The notes under the pieces: model-generated | The model's input: the letters and a program-made list of their open reading frames with translations, nothing else | Databases searched by the model: none | What the model was told of the DNA's origin: nothing | In this document: positions 1 to 8,164 of the stretch, one piece after another | How the letters are laid out: each line of letters begins with the position of its first letter | How positions within the stretch are numbered: position 1 is the stretch's first letter | Assembly (NCBI GenBank): GCA_020403425.1 | Contig: JADBXR010000010.1 | Span: forward strand, 1 to 64,000 | Direction: 5' to 3' | From: Chitinophagaceae bacterium | GTDB lineage: Bacteria > Bacteroidota > Bacteroidia > Chitinophagales > Chitinophagaceae | Length of the DNA: 64,000 nucleotides | Translations under genes and position numbers: made by a program

Positions 1-90
1 ACGCCAAGTGAGGCACATTCTTCAACCAAACAACCTCAAAAAAAATGGACAAAGAAACAATACCGTAAAGCTAAATCAGTACTATTGTAA
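1..90 (+). CDS. possible C-terminal tail of an unidentified protein (partial, runs off the left edge)
   Basis: Frame 1 reads TPSEAHSSTKQPQKKWTKKQYRKAKSVLL* and stops at 88-90. Lys-rich tail, no family recognisable. Confidence 0.35.
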   Translation, partial: TPSEAHSSTKQPQKKWTKKQYRKAKSVLL

Positions 91-198
91 AACACTGTAA
101 AGCTTATTTAGTGCTATCGCTAAATACTGTAAAGTCCTCGTAGTAATTTGATCCTCAACTGTAAAGTTTTTTCAGTACAAGACAGGCTTATTGTAAAC
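65..198 (+). repeat. 32-bp-period direct repeat array (core CTGTAAAG...CAGTAC)
   Basis: GTAAAG at 65, 97, 129, 161 and GTAAAC at 193, exactly 32 bp apart. A (c/t)AGT motif occurs at a fixed +12 offset in the first four units. Confidence 0.8.
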
Positions 199-225
199 TA
201 TTGATTATCCGTATTAAACAGGCAG

Positions 226-282
226 ATGACCCGCAGATAACCCGCCTATGACCCGCAGATAAACCGCCAATAACCCGCATCT
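226..282 (+). repeat. 22-bp-period direct repeat (atgacccgcagataaMccgcc), about 2.5 copies
   Basis: 226-247 atgacccgcagataacccgcct; 248-269 atgacccgcagataaaccgcca; partial ataacccgcatct at 270-282. Confidence 0.75.
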
Positions 283-512
283 TTACAGAGACGGTTCATC
301 GTCGGATAATCTGCGGTGTATACACGGTATATCAGGTAAATAAGATACTATCTGATCCGGAAAGAGGGAACATCAGGAACCTGGGAAAAATGGGAAGGTC
401 GCGGGTAGCACATGGGTGTGGATAGGGGCGCTCGTGACCATTGATCGACCGAGTGATCTTTTTTACAGTGTATCAGGTAATACGGAGGATGTGGCGACCC
501 TAAGAAAGAGCG

Positions 513-2336
513 CTAATAATCTATCTCCAGTTTCAGCCTTTCTTTCAATTCCTTCACCAGTGGGTATTGTTCTGCAATGTGCTCAAATTTCTGCTTGCTG
601 TTGAGGCGCATGTGTACGGGTATGTCCTCTCTTTCCGAGGCTTCTACCAGCACATCGAAGGTAATGGTGCGGTTATTGAAACTGGTTTGCAGATGGTCTG
701 TCAGCATCATCCGTTCCTGTTCCACAAATTTCTGGGATGTGAGTGCGGAAACGGTAATGGTAAAACGGATATCATTCTCTATCGTGAGCCTGGCCGATCG
801 GAAGGTGCCGGCGGAGGAGTGCTTCTGTTGTTTTTCCAGTTGTGCGGTATAGCTGTCCCAGCACTCGCGCAGTTTCTCCATATTCAGTGTTTCGGCCTCT
901 TTTACTTCTTCAATGGCATACTGGTCGCCGTATTTTTCGCGCAAAGTGTCCAGCAAACGCTTCTTGGTGCCACCCGATGCAGGTGGCATATTGCGGGGAG
1001 CCGGTTTGGGTGCGGTCGGTTGAGGTGCCGCCTGAACCGGTGCGGTTGTCTTTGGGGCTGCAGCCGCTGTGGCCTGCGTTGCCGGTCTTTGCTCTATGTA
1101 TAAACGGGCTTCGTTGGCAGGTGCGGCGATGCCGGCCGGTTTGAACTGAACAGGGATGACCGGTCTGGTTCGGAAGGCTACCGGTCCGTCAAGTCGTTTT
1201 TTTTTAACTACCTGTCCGTTTTCTACGGATAGGTCAATGGCCTGCTGCAGGAAGTTGAGCTTGATCAATGTCAGCTCTACATGCAATCGTTTGTTGCGGG
1301 CCATCTTATAGTTGATCTCAGATTCGTTCAGGATATTCAGTGCACTGACCAGGTAAGACATGCCTGTTTTGGAAGCGGTGGCCACATATTTGTCGCGCAT
1401 GCCTTCCACCACTTCGAGTAAGGCGGCGGATTTGGGATCCTTGCATACGAGCAGGTTGCGGATGAATTCCGCGAAACCATTCAATACCAGGTCACCTTCA
1501 AAGCCTTTCCGGTTGATCTCATCGAACAGTAACATGGCGGCTGCCATGTCCTGCTGCTGCATGGATTCGAGTAATTTGAAATAATAATCTTCGTCCAGAA
1601 TATTCAGGTGCTCCAGCGTATTCTGATAGGTGACCGTTCCATTGGTGAAGCTGACGATCTTATCGAGGATACTAAGCGAGTCGCGCATGCAACCCTCACT
1701 TTTCTGTGCGATCACCTGGAGTGCGGCCTTCTCGGCTTTGATCTCTTCCTTATCTACGATCTCCTGCAGGTGATCGACCGTATCGTCATTGGTGATGCGT
1801 TTGAAATCGAAGATCTGGCAACGGCTCAGGATCGTTGGCAGGATCTTGTGTTTCTCAGTGGTGGCCAGAATGAAAATGGCATAGGAGGGTGGTTCTTCCA
1901 GCGTTTTCAGGAAGGCGTTGAAGGCGCTGGCGCTCAGCATGTGCACCTCGTCCACGATATATACCTTGTACTTACCCGCCTGTGGTGCAAACCGAACCTG
2001 TTCTACCAGCGTACGGATATCATCCACCGAGTTATTGCTGGCGGCATCCAATTCGTGAATATTGAGCGAAGTGCCCGCATCGAACGATACGCAGCTGTTG
2101 CAGGTGTTACAGGCTTCGCCATCGGGGGTAGGGTTGGTACAGTTGATGGTTTTGGCAAGGATACGGGCACAGGTGGTCTTACCCACTCCACGCGGACCGC
2201 AAAACAGGAAGGCATGTGCCAGCTGGTTATTGCGGATCGCATTTTTTAAGGTAGTAGTGATATGCGACTGCCCCACCACCGTGTTAAAATTCTGTGGCCT
2301 GTATTTTCGTGCCGAAACAATAAACTTATTCTCCAT
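513..2336 (-). CDS. dnaX: DNA polymerase III subunit gamma/tau
   Basis: YRPQNFNTVVGQSHITTTLKNAI, Walker A GPRGVGKTTCARILAK, Cys cluster, DEVHMLSASAFNAFLKTLEEPP. Confidence 0.96.
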   Translation of the reverse strand: MENKFIVSARKYRPQNFNTVVGQSHITTTLKNAIRNNQLAHAFLFCGPRGVGKTTCARILAKTINCTNPTPDGEACNTCNSCVSFDAGTSLNIHELDAASNNSVDDIRTLVEQVRFAPQAGKYKVYIVDEVHMLSASAFNAFLKTLEEPPSYAIFILATTEKHKILPTILSRCQIFDFKRITNDDTVDHLQEIVDKEEIKAEKAALQVIAQKSEGCMRDSLSILDKIVSFTNGTVTYQNTLEHLNILDEDYYFKLLESMQQQDMAAAMLLFDEINRKGFEGDLVLNGFAEFIRNLLVCKDPKSAALLEVVEGMRDKYVATASKTGMSYLVSALNILNESEINYKMARNKRLHVELTLIKLNFLQQAIDLSVENGQVVKKKRLDGPVAFRTRPVIPVQFKPAGIAAPANEARLYIEQRPATQATAAAAPKTTAPVQAAPQPTAPKPAPRNMPPASGGTKKRLLDTLREKYGDQYAIEEVKEAETLNMEKLRECWDSYTAQLEKQQKHSSAGTFRSARLTIENDIRFTITVSALTSQKFVEQERMMLTDHLQTSFNNRTITFDVLVEASEREDIPVHMRLNSKQKFEHIAEQYPLVKELKERLKLEIDY

Positions 2337-2438
2337 AGCGAGTTTGCAAGATACATATTAGCTGTCAGCCACAGGCCATCGGCAGCCGGCTTCTGGTCAA
2401 TGTGAACAATTTTCAGAACCATGCCGGCCCGGACTGGT

Positions 2439-3608
2439 TCAATATTCCATTTCCGGGTGACGCTCAAAGGTTTGCTGCCGGTCGAACAGATAGCGGAAAG
2501 TGACCATACGGCGGCTTTGCCTGCCTCCCAGGCTTTTATAGATATTGATCATTTTCGGGTTCCAGTCTCCCGCCCAGCCCATTTCATATTGGGTATACCA
2601 GCCCTTGCCTTGTAACAGCAGGGCACATTCATAGATCATAAAACTGTCGATACCCAATGCCTGGTACTTAGGCACCACCCCGAAGGCCAGACCGGTAAGC
2701 CGTTTGTTATAACCGGTTCTCTTCATCCATAACAAACGCAGTTTCTCCAGGATCCCCAGTTTGCCATTAAAATGTTTGAAGTACTGGTTCAGGTCGGGTA
2801 TGTTGATGAACATGGCAATGGGTTCCTCCTGGTAATAGGCAAACCATACTACCCGCTCATCCATGATGGGTTTCATTTTTGAGAACATTTTCATCACCTG
2901 TTCCTTGGTGATCTCCTTGTTCTCTCCGTGCTGAGCCCAGGCCGCGTTGTACACCGTGGCAAAATCACCGGCATATTTTTCCAGTGCACTCAGTTTCACA
3001 TGCCTGGCCGCATAACCTGGTTTGGCTTTGAATTTGGCATGCCTTTCTGCAAAACGTTCCGGCAGGGGATCGTCCACGTTCATGTAGTAGTAATACTGGT
3101 TGTAATAATTCTGAAAACCATATTGCTCAAACAGTTTCTCGTAGTAGGGAGGGTTGAATGACATACCATACATGGGCTCACTGTCAAATCCATCCACCAT
3201 CAGTCCCCACCATTTGTCACGGTCGCCAAAGTTGATCGGTCCATCCATGGCCTGCATGCCTTTGCTCTGTAACCATTTTTTGGCGGTATCAAACAGTAGG
3301 TTGGCAGCTTCCTGGTCGTTGATACAGTCAAAAAAACCGACACCACCCGTAGGGAAACTGGTTCCCTTATTGATGTATTTGGAATTGGTGAAGGCTGCGA
3401 TACGGCCAATCAGTTGGCCGTTATCGTCTTTCAGGACCCATCGTTTGGTCTCTCCGTATTTGTAATGTTTGTTCTTGGCAGCGTCGAACACATCATTCAC
3501 CTCATTATCCAGCGAACGGATGTATACGGGGTTCTCCCGGTTCATCAGTGCGTTCACTTCCAGAAATTCCTTGGCGGTTCTCGTATTGGTTACTTCTACC
3601 AGTTGCAT
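2439..3608 (-). CDS. GNAT-fold-like conserved hypothetical protein
   Basis: Intact 389-aa ORF; resembles Bacteroidota GNAT-like hypotheticals (GRIAAFTNSKY, MDGPINFGDRDKWWGLMVDGF). Confidence 0.7.
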   Translation of the reverse strand: MQLVEVTNTRTAKEFLEVNALMNRENPVYIRSLDNEVNDVFDAAKNKHYKYGETKRWVLKDDNGQLIGRIAAFTNSKYINKGTSFPTGGVGFFDCINDQEAANLLFDTAKKWLQSKGMQAMDGPINFGDRDKWWGLMVDGFDSEPMYGMSFNPPYYEKLFEQYGFQNYYNQYYYYMNVDDPLPERFAERHAKFKAKPGYAARHVKLSALEKYAGDFATVYNAAWAQHGENKEITKEQVMKMFSKMKPIMDERVVWFAYYQEEPIAMFINIPDLNQYFKHFNGKLGILEKLRLLWMKRTGYNKRLTGLAFGVVPKYQALGIDSFMIYECALLLQGKGWYTQYEMGWAGDWNPKMINIYKSLGGRQSRRMVTFRYLFDRQQTFERHPEMEY

Positions 3609-3689
3609 AGTGACCCTGTTTTTACAAATGTACTGTTTGGATATATCTCCGCGAAAACCCGTTGATCGGCTTTCCGGTCATCGGACGGA

Positions 3690-5288
3690 TCATTTAACGA
3701 ATAATTTCTCGGCCATTTTTTCGTCGTGTTTGTACAGGTCGTTGCGGAAATTCATTTTTCCTTCCGCATCCACCCAGGCAGTGAAATACACAACGTAGAC
3801 CGGTATGGGTTTGTTGATGTTCACCCATTTTTCTTTTGATAAATGCATGGCACTGTCAATGGTGTCACTGGTCCAGCTGGGATCGTCACGCAGCAGGTAT
3901 TCCGCAAATCTTTTGGGTTCACTGATTCGGATACAGCCATGACTGAAGCTACGGTTGGTCATTGAGAACAGTTCCTTATTGGGCGTGTCATGCAGATAGA
4001 TGTTATAATTGTTGGGGAACAGGAATTTTACCAGTCCCAGTGCATTGGTAGGACCCGGCCGCTGCCTGATCTCGGGTAATCCGCCACTGTAGGAAGTGAT
4101 CTCCATGTTGTTCCTTGCCAGGTAATGGCTGTTTCTCCGGATGGCGGGTAATATTTCGTTGCGGGTGATGCTGGGCGGCACATTCCAGTAGGGACTGAAC
4201 ACCACGTATTTCAGGTTGCTGGTAAAGATCACCGTATTGTTGGCCGCTTTGCCTACGATCACGTTCATCTCCATTACCTGCCGGCCGCTATCCATCACAT
4301 GCAGTTTGAATTCGGGAATATTCACCAGCACAAAATTGCTGCCCCTTTCTGCGGGCATCCACCTGACCCTTTCAATGTTGACCAGGATCTGCCGGATGCG
4401 GTCTGACAGGGAAACATTCAGTTCCGCGATCATTCTGCTGCCAATCACGCCGTCTGTGGCCAGTCCCATTCTTTGCTGGAATGTTCTTACCGCAACTGCT
4501 AGTGAGCTGTCGAAGAGGTTGCTGGTATTGCCTGCGGGCATATCGCCCAGTAACTGCAGCCGTTGTTTGATCTGGGTGATGCGATAAGCGGTGTCACCCG
4601 CCTTCAGTGATTTTTTTACGGGGGCGATGCTGTCTTTCGGATATTGTTTTTCCAGGGCCAGGTATTTTGCCAGCTGTTCCTGCAATTTGTGGTATTGCGG
4701 GTTCACAGTTAGTAAGGGTACTCCTTCTGCCTGTGGTGTTTTCAGTGTGGAGTCCAGTAAAGCTGTAAGGTTGATCTTTTTCTTGGGTATGTACCAGCCC
4801 AGTTGCCTGGCATCGAGGTCGCTGCCTTTGAACACTTTGGCTGCATAACGGAAGAACTGACCCGTCAGCAAAAGTTCTGCCTGTAATACTTTGGGATCGC
4901 CCATGCTGGGTCTTGCTTTCCGGATATGCATGTCCTCAAAAAGTTCCTCCAGCAGTTGATTGTAGAAAGAACTGTCTGAAAAATCCGTGATATAACTGCG
5001 CTGCAGGTTCAGGAAGTTATGTGCCTGCTCGGCAAGGCCGGTTGTATCGAACCAGGCATATTCATAATTGCGGTGATGGTAGAAGTTCCGGAATTGTGTG
5101 GCGAAATCAGCAAATTCGGAATGTTTTGCCAGGAAACTGTCTACGGTTGCACTGTCCAGGAATACCGGGTTAAAGGATGTGGCAGGGGTAACAGTGGTGT
5201 CTCTGGCCACTGCATGGTTAGGCGTGAAATATTTGCAGGAACAAAATACCAGCAATAAGAATGTTATGCCCAAAAAAATGCGTCTCAT
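3690..5288 (-). CDS. L,D-transpeptidase family protein with peptidoglycan-binding domain (YcbB-like)
   Basis: YkuD-type catalytic motif SHGCIRI; PG-binding region LLGDMPAG...FQQRMGLATDGVIG; signal or lipoprotein N-terminus. Confidence 0.9.
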   Translation of the reverse strand: MRRIFLGITFLLLVFCSCKYFTPNHAVARDTTVTPATSFNPVFLDSATVDSFLAKHSEFADFATQFRNFYHHRNYEYAWFDTTGLAEQAHNFLNLQRSYITDFSDSSFYNQLLEELFEDMHIRKARPSMGDPKVLQAELLLTGQFFRYAAKVFKGSDLDARQLGWYIPKKKINLTALLDSTLKTPQAEGVPLLTVNPQYHKLQEQLAKYLALEKQYPKDSIAPVKKSLKAGDTAYRITQIKQRLQLLGDMPAGNTSNLFDSSLAVAVRTFQQRMGLATDGVIGSRMIAELNVSLSDRIRQILVNIERVRWMPAERGSNFVLVNIPEFKLHVMDSGRQVMEMNVIVGKAANNTVIFTSNLKYVVFSPYWNVPPSITRNEILPAIRRNSHYLARNNMEITSYSGGLPEIRQRPGPTNALGLVKFLFPNNYNIYLHDTPNKELFSMTNRSFSHGCIRISEPKRFAEYLLRDDPSWTSDTIDSAMHLSKEKWVNINKPIPVYVVYFTAWVDAEGKMNFRNDLYKHDEKMAEKLFVK

Positions 5289-5345
5289 GGTGTTTTGAAT
5301 GTACTAAATGAACTTTTCCTTTACCGGGCCTTGGGGGCATTGTTG

Positions 5346-6050
5346 TTATCTATTTACCAGCAAAGCAGATGCCACAACCCCGGCTGTTTCGGCACGAAGG
5401 CGGGTATCTCCCAAACTGACAGGTTCGTAACCTTGTTCCAATGCCATTTTGATCTCTGCGGGGGTGAAGTCGCCTTCCGGACCGATCAGGATCTCTGTTG
5501 CCGGCGAAAGGGGCAGGTCCTTGATCAGTTGTTTGGTACTTTCTTCGCAATGGGCCACCAGTTTCTGTTGCCAGCCGGATCCGGTAACATGGTCGGCAAA
5601 GGATACGGGCTCGTGCAGTAAGGGCAACCAGGCCTGTTGGCTTTGCAGCATGGCGGCGATCAGTATGCCGTTCAACCTGTCGTGTCTAAAGCGGCTATGT
5701 TCTGTTCGCTGGCTCAGCAGTGGCTGTATCTCTGTAACGCCGATCTCTGTTGCTTTCTCCAGGAACCATTCAAAACGGCTCGCATTCTTCAGCAGGGAAA
5801 TGGCGATACCTGTTTTTTGAGAGGGAGCGGGTTGTGAACGGTGTTCTTCGATCAGTACCACAGTCTTTTTTTTGTCTGCGCTAATGATGCAGGCCAGGTA
5901 TAGGTTTCCCCGGCCATCTGTCAGTTGGAGTTTGGCACCCGACTGCATCCGCAATACCTGTATGCAGTGTCTACTGGTTTCCTCACTCAGGGTAACATGA
6001 GCATGTATACCTGGTATGGCCTGTTCGTAGAAAAAAGGGAGCGACGACAT
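5346..6050 (-). CDS. rsmE: 16S rRNA (uracil1498-N3)-methyltransferase
   Basis: ILIGPEGDFTPAEI, VSLGDTRLRAETAGVVA SPOUT motifs. Confidence 0.93.
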   Translation of the reverse strand: MSSLPFFYEQAIPGIHAHVTLSEETSRHCIQVLRMQSGAKLQLTDGRGNLYLACIISADKKKTVVLIEEHRSQPAPSQKTGIAISLLKNASRFEWFLEKATEIGVTEIQPLLSQRTEHSRFRHDRLNGILIAAMLQSQQAWLPLLHEPVSFADHVTGSGWQQKLVAHCEESTKQLIKDLPLSPATEILIGPEGDFTPAEIKMALEQGYEPVSLGDTRLRAETAGVVASALLVNR

Positions 6051-6133
6051 GATCGGAAAAGTACAGGGTTAGCAGTACGTAATGGTATTTCTGCAAAGGT
6101 ACGGATTCCTGTACCGTACCTTGGTGTAAGCCC

Positions 6134-7705
6134 TTAGAAGGGTGCGTCGTTGTCGAAGCCTTCATCAAAATCACCCCCGTTCATCTTGCTGCCTTTCTGG
6201 ATAAAGAGTTTGCTGTCTCCGGCGCCACCTGCTGCCGGTGGCACTGATGGACCAACCGGTTTCCAGCTTCCGCCCAGTCCCGGCATTCCGCCGTTATCGT
6301 CCCACTCTTCAAATTTCTGGATCTCCAGTTTGGCGCGCAGTTTCACGGTCTCAAGTGAACCGTTCCGGTGTTTGGCGATACGTACATGCGTTTCACCATG
6401 GGTGCTTTCGCCATGTTCGTTGTTCATCACTTCATAGTATTCCGGACGGTAGATGAACATGACCATATCGGCATCCTGTTCAATGGCTCCTGATTCACGG
6501 AGGTCACTCAACTGCGGCATCTTACTTTCCTTACGGGTCTCGACCGCACGGCTTAACTGGCTCAAGGCAATGATGGGTACGTTCAGTTCCTTGGCGAGCG
6601 CTTTCAGGTTACGGGAGATATTGCTGATCTCCTGTTCCCGGTTGCTGTTCCGGTCGCCGCTGCCGCTCATGAGCTGCAGGTAGTCGATGATGATGATGCC
6701 TACATTGTGTTTGTTCACCAGCCTTCTGGCTTTGGCGCGGAATTCGAAGATGTTCAGTGCTGCGGTATCATCGATGAAAATAGGGGCCACTTCCAGTTTC
6801 TTGATGCCCTTGCTCAGCAGTTGTTCGTACTCGTAGTTCTCCAGTTTGCCCCGGCTGATCTTTTCCATCTTGATCTCGCTCTCGGCACTCAGGATACGCT
6901 GTACCAGCTGTGAGGCGCTCATCTCCAGCGAAAAGAAACCCACAGGTACCGGTTTGGTAGGATGCAGGGCCGAATTCCGGGCCAGGTTCAGTGCGAAGGC
7001 TGTTTTACCCACGGAAGGACGTGCCGCCAGGATGATCAGGTCCGTAGGCTGCCAGCCATAGGTGATGCGGTCCAGCGTAGGGAAACCGCTGGGTACTCCC
7101 GAAATATCTTCGGTCTTGGTACGCAGTTCATCGATACGGTTGATGGTCTTGGCCAGTACGTTCTGGATATCTTCAAAGTTCTTCTTCAGGTAATTGTTGG
7201 TGATGTTGAACATCTTGGTCTCACTCTCATCCAGCAGGTCGAAAACGTCCGTGCTGTCCTCATAAGCGTCGCCAATGATCTCGCCACTGATGCGGATCAG
7301 TTCGCGCTGGATGAATTTCTGCAGTACGATACGGGCATGCGCTTCAATATTGGCGGTAGACACCACCGAGTTGGTGAGTTTGGTCACGTAATAAGGTCCA
7401 CCCACTGCATCCAGCTGCTCGCGCATTTTCAGTTCCTCCACCACGGTCAGGATATCGATGGGCATACTTTTCTGCTGCAGGCCCTGCATGGCTTTGTATA
7501 TCAGCTGATTGGCCTCAACGTAAAAACATTCGGGTTTGATGATCTCAGAGATGGTATCAAAAGCGCTTTTTTCCAGCATTACGGCACCCAGTACCGCTTC
7601 CTCCAGTTCCTTTGCCTGTGGCGGTACTTTGCCATACAGCATGGTGCTCATGTCTATCGAGGTCTTCCTTCTTTTCCGGTCTTTGTTCAGGCTGGTGAGA
7701 TCCAT
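6134..7705 (-). CDS. dnaB: replicative DNA helicase DnaB
   Basis: PPQAKELEEAVLGAVML, ARPSVGKTAFALNLARN, DLRESGAIEQDADMVMFIYRPEYY. Confidence 0.97.
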   Translation of the reverse strand: MDLTSLNKDRKRRKTSIDMSTMLYGKVPPQAKELEEAVLGAVMLEKSAFDTISEIIKPECFYVEANQLIYKAMQGLQQKSMPIDILTVVEELKMREQLDAVGGPYYVTKLTNSVVSTANIEAHARIVLQKFIQRELIRISGEIIGDAYEDSTDVFDLLDESETKMFNITNNYLKKNFEDIQNVLAKTINRIDELRTKTEDISGVPSGFPTLDRITYGWQPTDLIILAARPSVGKTAFALNLARNSALHPTKPVPVGFFSLEMSASQLVQRILSAESEIKMEKISRGKLENYEYEQLLSKGIKKLEVAPIFIDDTAALNIFEFRAKARRLVNKHNVGIIIIDYLQLMSGSGDRNSNREQEISNISRNLKALAKELNVPIIALSQLSRAVETRKESKMPQLSDLRESGAIEQDADMVMFIYRPEYYEVMNNEHGESTHGETHVRIAKHRNGSLETVKLRAKLEIQKFEEWDDNGGMPGLGGSWKPVGPSVPPAAGGAGDSKLFIQKGSKMNGGDFDEGFDNDAPF

Positions 7706-7852
7706 GTATCGTCAGTTCTTTAAAGAGTTAGTAAACTTTTTTGCCATTCTTCCGAGGAACAGTGTCCGTGTTAAGGAATTGTTACCCTGGAAGGAAAGGG
7801 GAGCGAATATATGGGTTAGAAAGTGGCCTCAGAAAATTTTTTCGGGCAATTT

Positions 7853-7953
7853 TCATCCACAGTCAATCCCAAGGCTATCCACAGTCAGCTGCCCTCTATC
7901 CACACAAATTACTAAGCTTATCCACCAAAATCAAAAGTTTTCCGCTATCCTCA
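7853..7953 (+). promoter_or_regulatory. cluster of five DnaA-box-like 9-mers (candidate oriC or DnaA-regulated region)
   Basis: TCATCCACA 7853-7861, CTATCCACA 7875-7883, CTATCCACA 7896-7904, TTATCCACC 7918-7926, CTATCCTCA 7945-7953. All same strand; spacing 22, 21, 22, 27 bp. Consensus TTATCCACA. Confidence 0.7.
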
Positions 7954-7961
7954 CCCGGTAA

Positions 7962-7979
7962 TGCACAGGGCCCTGTGCA
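7962..7979. repeat. perfect 18-bp palindrome tgcacagggccctgtgca
   Basis: tgcacaggg / ccctgtgca are reverse complements with no loop. Confidence 0.9.
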
Positions 7980-8044
7980 GAAAGAATTCTCAGAAAAAAA
8001 GGGGGCTTTCAGGGGAAATGGCGTAACTGGTATGCGGGGGTTTA

Positions 8045-8104
8045 GTGAGTGGTGAGTGGTGAATGGGCTGTTTTTTCACTGCCTGCTCACCACTCACCAC
8101 TCAC
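8045..8104. repeat. heptad-arm inverted repeat element A
   Basis: gtgagtggtgagtggtga (8045-8062) is the exact reverse complement of tcaccactcaccactcac (8087-8104); 18-bp arms, 24-nt spacer. Confidence 0.9.
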
Positions 8105-8164
8105 GATTCACGTCCCACGTGAATTTTATCGCTTATTTTTGATGCCCGTAAAGAGCAAGCAACT

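Noticed and set aside
65-282. CRISPR array at the window start
   Set aside because: Only a 6-9 bp core plus a 3-bp motif is conserved per 32-bp unit; there is no 24-37 bp repeat with spacers and no cas genes.
567-1103. Many long ORFs antisense to real genes (e.g. 567..1103 +, 1608..2249 +, 8618..10003 -, 22749..23621 -, 26865..27827 -)
   Set aside because: They mirror strongly supported CDSs (dnaX, pheT, the ABC exporter, atpA), have low-plausibility composition and are explained by codon bias of the sense gene.
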